A stretch of DNA of 64,000 nucleotides from Mycobacterium gordonae. GTDB lineage: Bacteria > Actinomycetota > Actinomycetes > Mycobacteriales > Mycobacteriaceae. How positions within the stretch are numbered: the stretch's first letter is position 1; each line of letters begins with the position of its first letter. The translations under genes were made by a program, and so were the position numbers. The notes beneath the pieces are model-generated. The model searched no databases. It worked only from the letters and a program-made list of their open reading frames with translations, and was not told the DNA's origin. The stretch spans positions 57,876 through 121,875 of the forward strand of contig NZ_LQOY01000095.1 of NCBI RefSeq assembly GCF_002101675.1, in the 5' to 3' direction. This document shows, in pieces, positions 50,660 through 57,955 of this stretch.

Positions 50660-51537
50660 CGAGGCCGGGCGTGTCGTCGCTCGAGATCAACCGCGGCAAC
50701 GTCGTCTACGAGATCTTAGGGGAGTCAGGGGATCTCATCGCCCTGACGCCGGGCGGCCGGTTCAGCAAGGACATCGAGGGGCTGCGACCGCTGGCCGAGG
50801 CACTGGTCGACGGCGGCTACCGCGTGCTGCTGTGGGACCGGCCTAACTGCGGGGCTTCCGATGTGCAGTTCTATGGCCAGAGCGAATCGCACATGCGCGC
50901 CGAGACCCTGCACAAGCTGGTGACGGGTCTGGGTTTCCAGCAGTGCATCCTGGCCGGAGGTTCCGGCGGCGCAAGGGATTCCATGCTCACCGCCATGCTC
51001 TATCCGGAGCTGGTCACCAAGCTGGTGGTGTGGAACATCGTCGGCGGCATCTACGGCACGTTCGTGCTGGGCTCCTTCTACATCGTCCCCAGCATTCTCG
51101 CGGTGCGGGGCACGGGGATGGACGGCGTGATCAAGGTGGCGGAGTGGCGCGACCGGATCGCGGAGAACGCGGCCAACAAGCAGCGGTTCCTCGACTTCGA
51201 CCCGGCCGATTTCCTCAAGGTGATGCTGCGTTGGCTCAACGCGTTCGTTTCCAAGCCGGGCCAGACGATTCCGGGCGTCGAGGACGAAATGTTCGACCGC
51301 ATCACGGTTCCCACGTTGATAATCCGCGGCGGCGAGAACGACATGGATCACCCGAAGCGCACCTCGCTGGAAGTGAGCTGCCTGATCAAAGGATCGACGC
51401 TGATCGACCCACCGTGGCCGGAAGACGCCTGGGAACGCGCATCCGAAGACCGGGCGGCGGGCCGGGTAACCCACTTCAACATGTTCGACACCTGGGTGCA
51501 GGCCGCCCCGGCAATCCTGAAGTTCCTGGGGTCATGA
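50656..51537 (+). CDS. Alpha/beta-hydrolase fold protein
   Basis: A 293-residue alpha/beta hydrolase. ALTPGGRFSKD gives the oxyanion loop, WDRPNCGASD follows, and the nucleophile elbow is LAGGSGGARD (GxSxG with Ser). A late acid in IRGGENDMDH fits the triad. The usual C-terminal His is less clear (THFNMFDTW is a candidate). The family includes C-C bond hydrolases of meta-cleavage pathways and esterases. GTG 50656 overlaps the Rieske stop; a longer frame upstream is rejected. The stop lies 5 bp from the convergent gene at 51543. Confidence 0.87.
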   Translation: MTRPGVSSLEINRGNVVYEILGESGDLIALTPGGRFSKDIEGLRPLAEALVDGGYRVLLWDRPNCGASDVQFYGQSESHMRAETLHKLVTGLGFQQCILAGGSGGARDSMLTAMLYPELVTKLVVWNIVGGIYGTFVLGSFYIVPSILAVRGTGMDGVIKVAEWRDRIAENAANKQRFLDFDPADFLKVMLRWLNAFVSKPGQTIPGVEDEMFDRITVPTLIIRGGENDMDHPKRTSLEVSCLIKGSTLIDPPWPEDAWERASEDRAAGRVTHFNMFDTWVQAAPAILKFLGS

Positions 51538-51542
51538 TGCTT

Positions 51543-52016
51543 TCACCGCGTGCGGATGTGGACCTCGCAGTTCAGCGAGGCCTCGAGCGCGGTATGAATC
51601 CGGCTTTCCGGCACCCGATCGAGGTCGTCCTCGCGCAACGTGACATAGACGACGTCATAGCCGTCGTCACCGGACTCTCGCACGATGTCACCGGACAGGC
51701 CGAACGCGGACAGCACCCCGTGGGCGTCGTCGTCAGTCCCGCGGCTGATGAAGGTGACCACGCCGGCCACCGGCTGGGTGCCGAAAGCCCTGCTGCACAA
51801 ATCTATTGCTGCGGATTTCGTCGCCTCGACGTCCGCACCGGCGATCAGCAATTCGACCTCCCGCCGACTGGGCGGCCTGCTGGCAAGGTCGTTTTCGACG
51901 AGGTCAGCACCGATTTCACGAGTGAGACCGAGGAGCGTAGCCATGCCCTCACCTAACTGCGCCGGCGTGAGCACACCGGTCTGGTCGACGTTGACGCGTA
52001 CCACCGCAGTCCGCAT
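51543..52016 (-). CDS. Unknown cytoplasmic protein, possibly two-domain
   Basis: A 157-residue soluble protein that I do not recognise. N-terminal MRTAVVRVNVDQTGVLTP and C-terminal YDVVYVTLREDDLDR, IHTALEASLNCEVHIR are alpha/beta; the middle has GTQPVAGVVTFISRG. No cysteine cluster, signal or membrane segment. ATG 52016 lies 27 bp from the divergent NuoF-like gene start. It is the only minus-strand gene in the 47-57 kb cluster, so it may be expressed separately from it. Confidence 0.6.
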   Translation of the reverse strand: MRTAVVRVNVDQTGVLTPAQLGEGMATLLGLTREIGADLVENDLASRPPSRREVELLIAGADVEATKSAAIDLCSRAFGTQPVAGVVTFISRGTDDDAHGVLSAFGLSGDIVRESGDDGYDVVYVTLREDDLDRVPESRIHTALEASLNCEVHIRTR

Positions 52017-52043
52017 GCGGCCAAGCCTATCCGGAGCCGGGCG

Positions 52044-53318
52044 ATGACCACCGCCGACGTCGCGATCAGCACCGTCGCCTGGCCTGGCTTCCCGCCCCGG
52101 TTGCTGACGGAAGAGCGCGAAAATCTTGCGGCGTACCGCGAGCGGGGTGGCTACCGACTGCTCGGCGACGCCGAGGAACTGCTGGCCGAAGTCGACGCGA
52201 GCGGTTTGCTGGGCCGGGGTGGTGCGGCCTTCCCGCTTGCGGTGAAGTTGCATACGGTGCGCACCAACGGGCGTTCCGGTGGATCGGTCGTGATTGCGAA
52301 CGGCGAAGAGGGAGAGCCGGCTTCGGCGAAAGATCGCTGGTTGCTGCGAAACCGGCCCCACCTGATCCTCGACGGACTGCGGCTGGCGGCGACGCTGGTC
52401 GGCGCCGATCGCGCCTATGTGCTGGTCTCCGAGGCTGATTCGGCCCGCAGTGTCGAGTCGGCGTTGAGCGAACTGGGGCCCCGCGACGTCAGCATCGAGG
52501 TGTTCTCGGTGCCTCCGGGTTATGTGACCGGTGAGGAGACCGCGGCCGCGCAAGCAATCAACGGCGGACCGGCCAAACCAACCGACAAGCCGCCGCGCCC
52601 TTTCGAATCCGGGGTAGGCGGACTGCCGACGCTCGTGAGCAATGTCGAGACGCTGGCCAACCTGGCCTACATCCACGGCCACGGCTCGGAGGTTTTCCGC
52701 TCGCAGGGCACGACGCGGTCACCGGGAACCTTCCTGGCAACCATCACCGGCGGGGGCAAGCCACCCGTTCTCTACGAGCTGCCACACGGGCTTCCCTTCA
52801 CCGAACTGCTTGCCCAGCATAATGTTTCACCAAACACGTTGCGTGGCGTCCTGATGGGTGGTTACTTTGCCGGCCTGGTCAATCGCAGGGTGCTGGACAC
52901 CACGCTGGATCACGAGACGATTCGCGGCATCGGCAGCGGATTGGGCTGTGGCGCAATCTCGTTGATCACCGAGGAGTGCCCGGTCGCCGTCGCAGCCTCG
53001 GTGTCGGCGTACTTCGACCGCGAAAACGCCGACCAGTGCGGATCGTGTTTCAACGGCACCGCGGCCATGGCCGCTGCCGCAGGGGCCCTGCGCGACGGCG
53101 CCGCCACCGCAGAAGATGTCGACCGGCTGCGGCGCTGGTCGGTGGTGTTGCGGGGGCGCGGCGCCTGCGCAACGCTGGACGCTGCGTGCAACGTCGCGGC
53201 TACCCTGCTCGACCAGTTTCCTGACGAGGTGGCGACCCATCTCGACGGGACGTGCGCGGACTGCAGCCGCGGCGCCTACCGCGCCGAGCGCCCCTTCGAG
53301 GTAATGGGGGAATCGTGA
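52044..53318 (+). CDS. NuoF-like NADH:acceptor oxidoreductase flavoprotein
   Basis: A 424-residue protein of the NuoF (complex I 51-kDa) fold. GRGGAAFP at residues 57-64 is the FMN-binding signature; NGEEGEP (86-92) and YVTGEETAA are conserved. The C-terminal cluster site has C332 and C335 but the third ligand is Gly338 (CGSCFNG instead of CxxCxxC), with Cys375 or Cys382 as the distal ligand. So the 4Fe-4S site is altered. No other complex I subunit adjoins it. With the ferredoxin gene overlapping its stop, it is likely an NADH-ferredoxin reductase for P450s or the Rieske protein. Confidence 0.85.
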   Translation: MTTADVAISTVAWPGFPPRLLTEERENLAAYRERGGYRLLGDAEELLAEVDASGLLGRGGAAFPLAVKLHTVRTNGRSGGSVVIANGEEGEPASAKDRWLLRNRPHLILDGLRLAATLVGADRAYVLVSEADSARSVESALSELGPRDVSIEVFSVPPGYVTGEETAAAQAINGGPAKPTDKPPRPFESGVGGLPTLVSNVETLANLAYIHGHGSEVFRSQGTTRSPGTFLATITGGGKPPVLYELPHGLPFTELLAQHNVSPNTLRGVLMGGYFAGLVNRRVLDTTLDHETIRGIGSGLGCGAISLITEECPVAVAASVSAYFDRENADQCGSCFNGTAAMAAAAGALRDGAATAEDVDRLRRWSVVLRGRGACATLDAACNVAATLLDQFPDEVATHLDGTCADCSRGAYRAERPFEVMGES

Positions 53319-53611
53319 AGATTCGTTTGGACCGCACCATCTGCGACGGTTTCGGTTTATGCGGCAAGCGTGCACCCGGCTACTTCACGCTGGACGACTG
53401 GGGTTACGCGAACGTGGCCGGCGACGGCAGTGTGCCGGACCAGGACACCGACAAGGTCATGCGGGCGATACTGGACTGCCCGGTCCACGCCATCACCGAG
53501 ATCGGCGAACCCAAACCGAGCATTCCGCACCCCGAACTGCACGACGAAGACGATCCCGCCTCCCATGTGAAGACCGAAGACAACGAAGCGGAGTGGGGCT
53601 TCGTCCGTTGA
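53315..53611 (+). CDS. P450-type ferredoxin with acidic C-terminal extension
   Basis: A 98-residue ferredoxin. Cluster cysteines are C10, C16 and the Cys in LDCPVHA; position 13 is Phe (CDGFGLC), where a fourth cysteine would be in 4Fe-4S types. An acidic tail of about 30 residues (PELHDEDDPASHVKTEDNEAE) distinguishes it from the other three ferredoxins here. GTG 53315 overlaps the NuoF-like stop (GTGA); a longer frame from 53252 is rejected. It is coupled to the thiolase fusion downstream (TTGA). Confidence 0.87.
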   Translation: MKIRLDRTICDGFGLCGKRAPGYFTLDDWGYANVAGDGSVPDQDTDKVMRAILDCPVHAITEIGEPKPSIPHPELHDEDDPASHVKTEDNEAEWGFVR

Positions 53612-55272
53612 CCGGCCTGTCAGCAGCACCGGGACGCCCGCTGCCCCAGCTCACTGACGAGAACGAGTTCTTCTGGAAGGCTGGCGCGGACGGCGTCTTG
53701 CGGTTCCAGGAGTGCCAGGGATGCCAGTCGCTGATCCATCCGCCCGCACCGGTGTGCCGCTACTGTCGTGGCCGCGACATCGGCGTGCGCGACGTCTCGG
53801 GCCGGGCGACACTGGCCGGGTTCACGGTGAACCACCGGTTCAGCGTGCCCGGCATGCCGGCGCCGTATGTCGTCGCGCAGGTCGCCATCGTCGAAGATCC
53901 ACGAATTCGGTTGACCACCAACATTATCGACTCAAATCCCGCCGACCTGCAGCTCGGGCAAACCGTCGAAGTGGTTTTCGAACAGATCGAGGACGTGTGG
54001 CTGCCGCTGTTTCGTCCCGTCCCGGATGCCGAGCCGGGCCCACTGCCCGAAGACGAGATCGCACCCGAACGCTTCGGCGAACACGTCCGCCCGATGCTGA
54101 CCACCGAGAAGTTCGAAGACAAGGTCGCGTTGACCGGAATCGGCATGTCACCGATCGGCCGCCGGCAGATGGTGCCCGCCCTGTCGCTGACCGTGCAGGC
54201 CTGCGAGGCGGCGGTCGCCGACGCCGGTCTCGACTTCGACGACATCGACGGGCTCTCGACCTACCCCGGAGGCGGCAATTTCGGCGGCTTCGGCGAAGGC
54301 GGGGTCACCGCGCTGGAAGCGACCCTGGGCATCCGGCCGACCTGGCACAACGGCGGCATGGAAACCTTCGGCCCAGGTGGGTCGGTGATTGCGGCCATGC
54401 TCGCCGTCTCCGCCGGGCTGGCCCGGCACGTGCTGTGTTTCCGGACGCTGTGGGAAACCACCTTCAACGAATTGATGAAGCAGGGCAAGATCGTCCCGTC
54501 CGGCGGGCGGACCACCAGTTGGCAATGGCCGTTCGGTGCGACCTCGGCCGCGCACACACTGGCGCTCAACGCGCAGCGCCACTTTCATCGCTACGGCACC
54601 ACCAAAGAGACCCTGGGCTGGATCGCGCTGAACCAGCGCGCCAACGCCGCACTCAACCCCACCGCCGTCTATCGCGACCCGATGACGATGGACGATTACC
54701 TCAACGCCCGCCCCATCACCACCCCGTTCGGCCTCTACGACTGCGACGTGCCCTGCGACGGCGCCATTGCCGTCGTCGTCTCGGCCGTCGACGCCGCCCG
54801 TGACCAGGCCAAGCCACCCGTCCTGGTCGAGGCGGTGGGCACGCAGATCATCGAGCGCATCGACTGGGACCAGAGCACGCTCACCCACGAACCGCAGGTA
54901 CTCGGCCAGTCGGCGCATCTGTGGACGCGAACCTCGCTAACGCCCAAGGACGTCGACGTCGCCGAGCTCTACGACGGGTTCACCATGAACTGTCTTTCCT
55001 GGATCGAGGCCCTCGGCTTCTGCGGCATCGGTGAGGCCCGGGATTTCCTGGACGGCGGCAAGAACATCGCCCGCGACGGCGTCATACCGCTCAACACCCA
55101 CGGTGGGCAGCTCTCGCACGGCCGCACCCATGGCATGGGTCTGATCCACGAGGCCGTCACGCAGCTCCGCGGCGAGGCCGGGGCCCGCCAGGTCGCCGGC
55201 GCCCGGGTCGGGGTGGTCAGCAGCGGCGGCTTGACGCCCAGCGGTGTGATCTTGTTGAGAACAGAAGCATGA
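53608..55272 (+). CDS. DUF35 (OB-fold/zinc-ribbon)-thiolase fusion, Ltp2/ChsH2-like aldolase candidate
   Basis: A 554-residue two-domain protein. Residues about 20-140 are a DUF35 domain: a rubredoxin-like zinc ribbon (QECQGCQSL...PVCRYC) followed by an OB fold. The rest is an SCP2-thiolase-type domain (VALTGIGMSP; NGGMETFGPGG; CFRTLWET; ELYDGFTMNCLSWIEALGFCG; NTHGGQLSHGRTHGMG). In mycobacterial steroid side-chain cleavage a separate DUF35 protein (ChsH2) and thiolase-like Ltp2 form a retro-aldolase. This fusion suggests the same chemistry. The start TTG 53608 overlaps the ferredoxin stop (TTGA); earlier starts lie in the ferredoxin gene. The stop overlaps the first MIRU-like repeat. Confidence 0.85.
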   Translation: MTGLSAAPGRPLPQLTDENEFFWKAGADGVLRFQECQGCQSLIHPPAPVCRYCRGRDIGVRDVSGRATLAGFTVNHRFSVPGMPAPYVVAQVAIVEDPRIRLTTNIIDSNPADLQLGQTVEVVFEQIEDVWLPLFRPVPDAEPGPLPEDEIAPERFGEHVRPMLTTEKFEDKVALTGIGMSPIGRRQMVPALSLTVQACEAAVADAGLDFDDIDGLSTYPGGGNFGGFGEGGVTALEATLGIRPTWHNGGMETFGPGGSVIAAMLAVSAGLARHVLCFRTLWETTFNELMKQGKIVPSGGRTTSWQWPFGATSAAHTLALNAQRHFHRYGTTKETLGWIALNQRANAALNPTAVYRDPMTMDDYLNARPITTPFGLYDCDVPCDGAIAVVVSAVDAARDQAKPPVLVEAVGTQIIERIDWDQSTLTHEPQVLGQSAHLWTRTSLTPKDVDVAELYDGFTMNCLSWIEALGFCGIGEARDFLDGGKNIARDGVIPLNTHGGQLSHGRTHGMGLIHEAVTQLRGEAGARQVAGARVGVVSSGGLTPSGVILLRTEA

Positions 55273-55424
55273 GCACCCGCGCCGGCGACGATGCAGAGCG
55301 AAGCGATGAGGAGGAGCGGCGCATGAGTCCGCGCCAGCGACGATGCAAAGCGAAGCGATGAGGAGGAGCGGCGCATGAGTCCGCGCCAGCGACGATGCAA
55401 AGCGAAGCGATGAGGAGGAGCGGC
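55267..55424. repeat. MIRU-like tandem repeat, three copies (54, 52 and 52 bp)
   Basis: Units start at 55267, 55321 and 55373; the second and third are identical, and the first differs slightly. Each holds GACGATGCA-AGCGAAGCGATG-like sequence, an AGGAGGAGCGGC ribosome-binding stretch and an ATGA. They lie between coupled genes (the thiolase stop overlaps the first unit and the hydrolase ATG at 55427 follows the last). This is the position and sequence style of mycobacterial interspersed repetitive units (MIRUs). Each unit ends in a start codon, so ribosomes could pass from the thiolase to the hydrolase. Confidence 0.8.
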
Positions 55425-55426
55425 GC

Positions 55427-56293
55427 ATGATTCCCCGTCCGCGCGTGGTCATCGTCGACGGCGTGCCCATATCGGGCGTGATCGCCGAGGCCGACGAGCC
55501 CAAGGCCGTGATCGTGGCGATCCACGGCGGCGGCACCACCGCGGTCTACTTCGACTGCCCGGGGCATCCTGAGTTGTCGTTGCTGCGGCTGGGTTCGGCG
55601 CTGGGTTACACGGTGATCGCGCTCGACCGGCCGGGGCACGGCAGTTCAGCACCGTATCCGGAGGCGGTGCAGACCCCCGAGCAGCGCGTCGATCTCGCCT
55701 ACGGTGCCGTCGAACGCATTCTCGGTGAGCGATCGCGTGGGGCGGGATTGTTCGTGCTGGGCCATTCCGGTGGGTGTGAGCTGGCGACCCGGATGGCGGC
55801 CGACAACCGGGGCGCTGGACTACTGGGCCTGGAATTGGGCGGCACCGGCAGGCGCTACCACGACGCCGCCAAGGAGATCATGAAGGCAGCGGCGGTCAAG
55901 GAGCGTCCGCCCGGCACCCGTGAGCTGCTGTGGGAGCCGATCCGGTTGTACCCGTCGGACATTCTGCGCGGGGTCACCAATTCCTCGACGTCTCCGCCCT
56001 ACGAACGGGACGTGGCGGTGAACTGGCCGCACCGTTACTTTCCGGAACTGGCGCCGGCGGTGCGGGTGCCGGTGCGATTCACGATCGGCGAGTTCGACGG
56101 CGTGTACCGGGGCGACGACGACAACCTGGCCGAGATCGCCGAAATGTTTGATCAAGCGCCCGTTTTCATCAGCAACCGGTTCGCGGACGCGGGACACAAC
56201 CTCAGCCTCGGACTCAATGCCGCCGATTACCACCGCAGCGTCTTCGGGTTCGTCGACGAGTGTGCGGCGGCGCCTGGCCGGGCGGCCGGTTGA
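55427..56293 (+). CDS. Alpha/beta-hydrolase fold protein
   Basis: A 288-residue alpha/beta hydrolase. Oxyanion loop IHGGGTTAVYF, ALDRPGHGSS, nucleophile elbow VLGHSGGCELA (Ser), a late Asp in IGEFDGVY, and His in FADAGHNLSLG complete the triad. Likely an esterase or lipase-like enzyme releasing a carboxylic acid or alcohol from a lipid intermediate. ATG 55427 is preceded by AGGAGG supplied by the last MIRU-like unit. It is the last gene before the P450 promoter region (inverted repeat at 56366). Confidence 0.88.
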   Translation: MIPRPRVVIVDGVPISGVIAEADEPKAVIVAIHGGGTTAVYFDCPGHPELSLLRLGSALGYTVIALDRPGHGSSAPYPEAVQTPEQRVDLAYGAVERILGERSRGAGLFVLGHSGGCELATRMAADNRGAGLLGLELGGTGRRYHDAAKEIMKAAAVKERPPGTRELLWEPIRLYPSDILRGVTNSSTSPPYERDVAVNWPHRYFPELAPAVRVPVRFTIGEFDGVYRGDDDNLAEIAEMFDQAPVFISNRFADAGHNLSLGLNAADYHRSVFGFVDECAAAPGRAAG

Positions 56294-56365
56294 TGCAGCC
56301 GCCAGCATCCAAATTGGGGCCCTTCGGCCACTTTTCGACGGGCCCGGAAGCCGCTACCGTTAGCG

Positions 56366-56389
56366 TTACAGTCAGGCGTTCAGCTGTAA
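56366..56389. promoter_or_regulatory. Inverted repeat TTACAG-N12-CTGTAA upstream of the P450
   Basis: Perfect 6-bp arms at 56366-56371 and 56384-56389 with a 12-bp spacer, 38 bp before the P450 start at 56427, in a 133-bp gap. It could be an operator; the GAGAAT palindrome is absent here, so this P450/ferredoxin pair may be under a different regulator. Confidence 0.4.
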
Positions 56390-56426
56390 TGGTGTCAGCC
56401 CGCAGCTCAGCAGCAAGGAGCGTTAC

Positions 56427-57632
56427 ATGACCAAATCGAAGGTCACCTTCGATCCGTTCTCCGAGGACTTCTTCAACGGTGCCTGGGACACGTATCGGCG
56501 CATGCAGGAAGAGGCTCCGGTCTACTACAGCGAGGAGTACGACTTCTATGCGCTGACCCGTCATGAAGACGTGGCGGCCGGCCTGAAGAACTTCCAGACC
56601 TACTCCTCCGCTTTCGGGATCGACCTGTCGATGGTCCGGACGGGCAAGCCGCCGGAGCAGAAGTCGATCATCTTTATGGACCCGCCCGACCACCGGCACA
56701 TGCGCAGCCTGCTCAACAAGGTCTTCACGCCCCGCGCCATCGAGGCGCAGCGCGCAATGGTCGGCGAGAAGATCGACAAATACCTCAGCCGGGTCGATCC
56801 GGACAATTTCGATGTGGTGCAGGACTTCTCGGGGCCCTTCCCGGTCGAGGTGATCACCACCATGCTCGGGGTGCCCGAAGAGCATGCCCAGCGGGTGCGC
56901 CACCTGATCGACGAGTCGCTGCACCGCGAGCCAGGACAGGTCGAGGTCGGCGAGCGCGGCATGCAGGCCAACATCGAAACCTGGATGCTGTATTACGAGC
57001 TCCTGCAACAACGTCGCGCCGAGCCCCGCGACGATCTGTTCACCAAGCTGATCAACGCTGAGATCGAACGCGAAGACGGCCAGATGACCAAGCTGGACGA
57101 CATCGAGATAGCAGGCTTCGCAACCCTGCTGGGCGGAGCCGGCGCCGAGACCGTGACCAAGCTGTTGGGCAACGCGCCGGTGGTGTTCGCGCGCTTCCCC
57201 GAGCAGTGGCAGAAGCTGCTCGACGACCGCAGCAAGATCCCGGCCGCGGTCGAGGAACTGTTGCGCTACGAGGCGCCGTCCCAGTATCAGGTGCGCTGCT
57301 CGCTGAAAGATGTAGAGCTGCATGGCGTTACGATCCCGGCGATGAAGCCGGTGTTCCTGATCAACGCCGCGGCCAACCGGGATCCCGCCGCCTGGACGAA
57401 TCCCGACGCGTTCGACATCGACCGCAACCGGCACGAGGCGCTGAACCTGAGCTTCGGCTACGGGATCCACAGCTGCCTGGGCGCGGCGCTGGCCCGCATG
57501 GAAAGCATCATCGCGCTGGAAAAACTGCTCGACTTCATGCCGCGTTATGAGGTGGACTGGGAGAATTGCAACCGTGTCCACATGCAGAATGTTGCGGGCT
57601 GGAAGAACGTACCGGTGAGGGTGCTGCCATGA
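56427..57632 (+). CDS. Cytochrome P450
   Basis: A 401-residue P450. I-helix LLGGAGAETVTKLLG (AGxET), ExxR in EELLRYEAP, heme-Cys loop LSFGYGIHSCLGAALARME. It differs from the two paralogous P450s at 17500 and 60047 and from that at 38322. ATG 56427 follows AAGGAG. The ferredoxin gene overlaps its stop by ATGA, so the pair is co-translated. Substrate unknown; hydroxylation feeding the upstream cluster is plausible. Regulation may involve the inverted repeat at 56366. Confidence 0.92.
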   Translation: MTKSKVTFDPFSEDFFNGAWDTYRRMQEEAPVYYSEEYDFYALTRHEDVAAGLKNFQTYSSAFGIDLSMVRTGKPPEQKSIIFMDPPDHRHMRSLLNKVFTPRAIEAQRAMVGEKIDKYLSRVDPDNFDVVQDFSGPFPVEVITTMLGVPEEHAQRVRHLIDESLHREPGQVEVGERGMQANIETWMLYYELLQQRRAEPRDDLFTKLINAEIEREDGQMTKLDDIEIAGFATLLGGAGAETVTKLLGNAPVVFARFPEQWQKLLDDRSKIPAAVEELLRYEAPSQYQVRCSLKDVELHGVTIPAMKPVFLINAAANRDPAAWTNPDAFDIDRNRHEALNLSFGYGIHSCLGAALARMESIIALEKLLDFMPRYEVDWENCNRVHMQNVAGWKNVPVRVLP

Positions 57633-57817
57633 GAATCGAAGTCGACTGGGACCTGTGTGAGAGCAATGCGGTATGCATGGGCATCGCACCAGACATATTC
57701 GAGCTGGGCGACGACGACATGCTGACCGTGCTGCAGCCGGAAGTCACCCCGGAGAACGAGGAACTGGTTCGCGAGGCGGTGCGGCAGTGCCCGCGCCAGG
57801 CGATCTCGATCGTCTAG
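57629..57817 (+). CDS. P450-associated ferredoxin (CxxNxxC type)
   Basis: A 62-residue ferredoxin with C10, C16 and C54 (in QCPRQA); position 13 is Asn (CESNAVC) instead of Cys. The three-cysteine arrangement suggests a 3Fe-4S cluster. Overlap ATGA with the P450 at 57632 makes it the likely electron donor of that P450. It is the last gene of the plus-strand cluster; the 138-bp gap before the PE_PGRS gene holds its promoter. Confidence 0.9.
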   Translation: MRIEVDWDLCESNAVCMGIAPDIFELGDDDMLTVLQPEVTPENEELVREAVRQCPRQAISIV

Positions 57818-57955
57818 CTGAGCCGCTTGTTCTTGGAACAAGGTTCTAATCCGTCGGTACACCAACATCTTTCGACGATCTCGCGATAGACTTGGCCTTC
57901 CGGTCGGGTCGCCGGTTGCTCAGGTAACGGTCGTCCTGCCGAAGGAGTCAGTGGT

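Noticed and set aside
54937..55539. Minus-strand frame with repeated SSSLRFASSLARTHAPLLL segments
   Set aside because: It is the antisense reading of the MIRU-like repeats and not a repeat protein.
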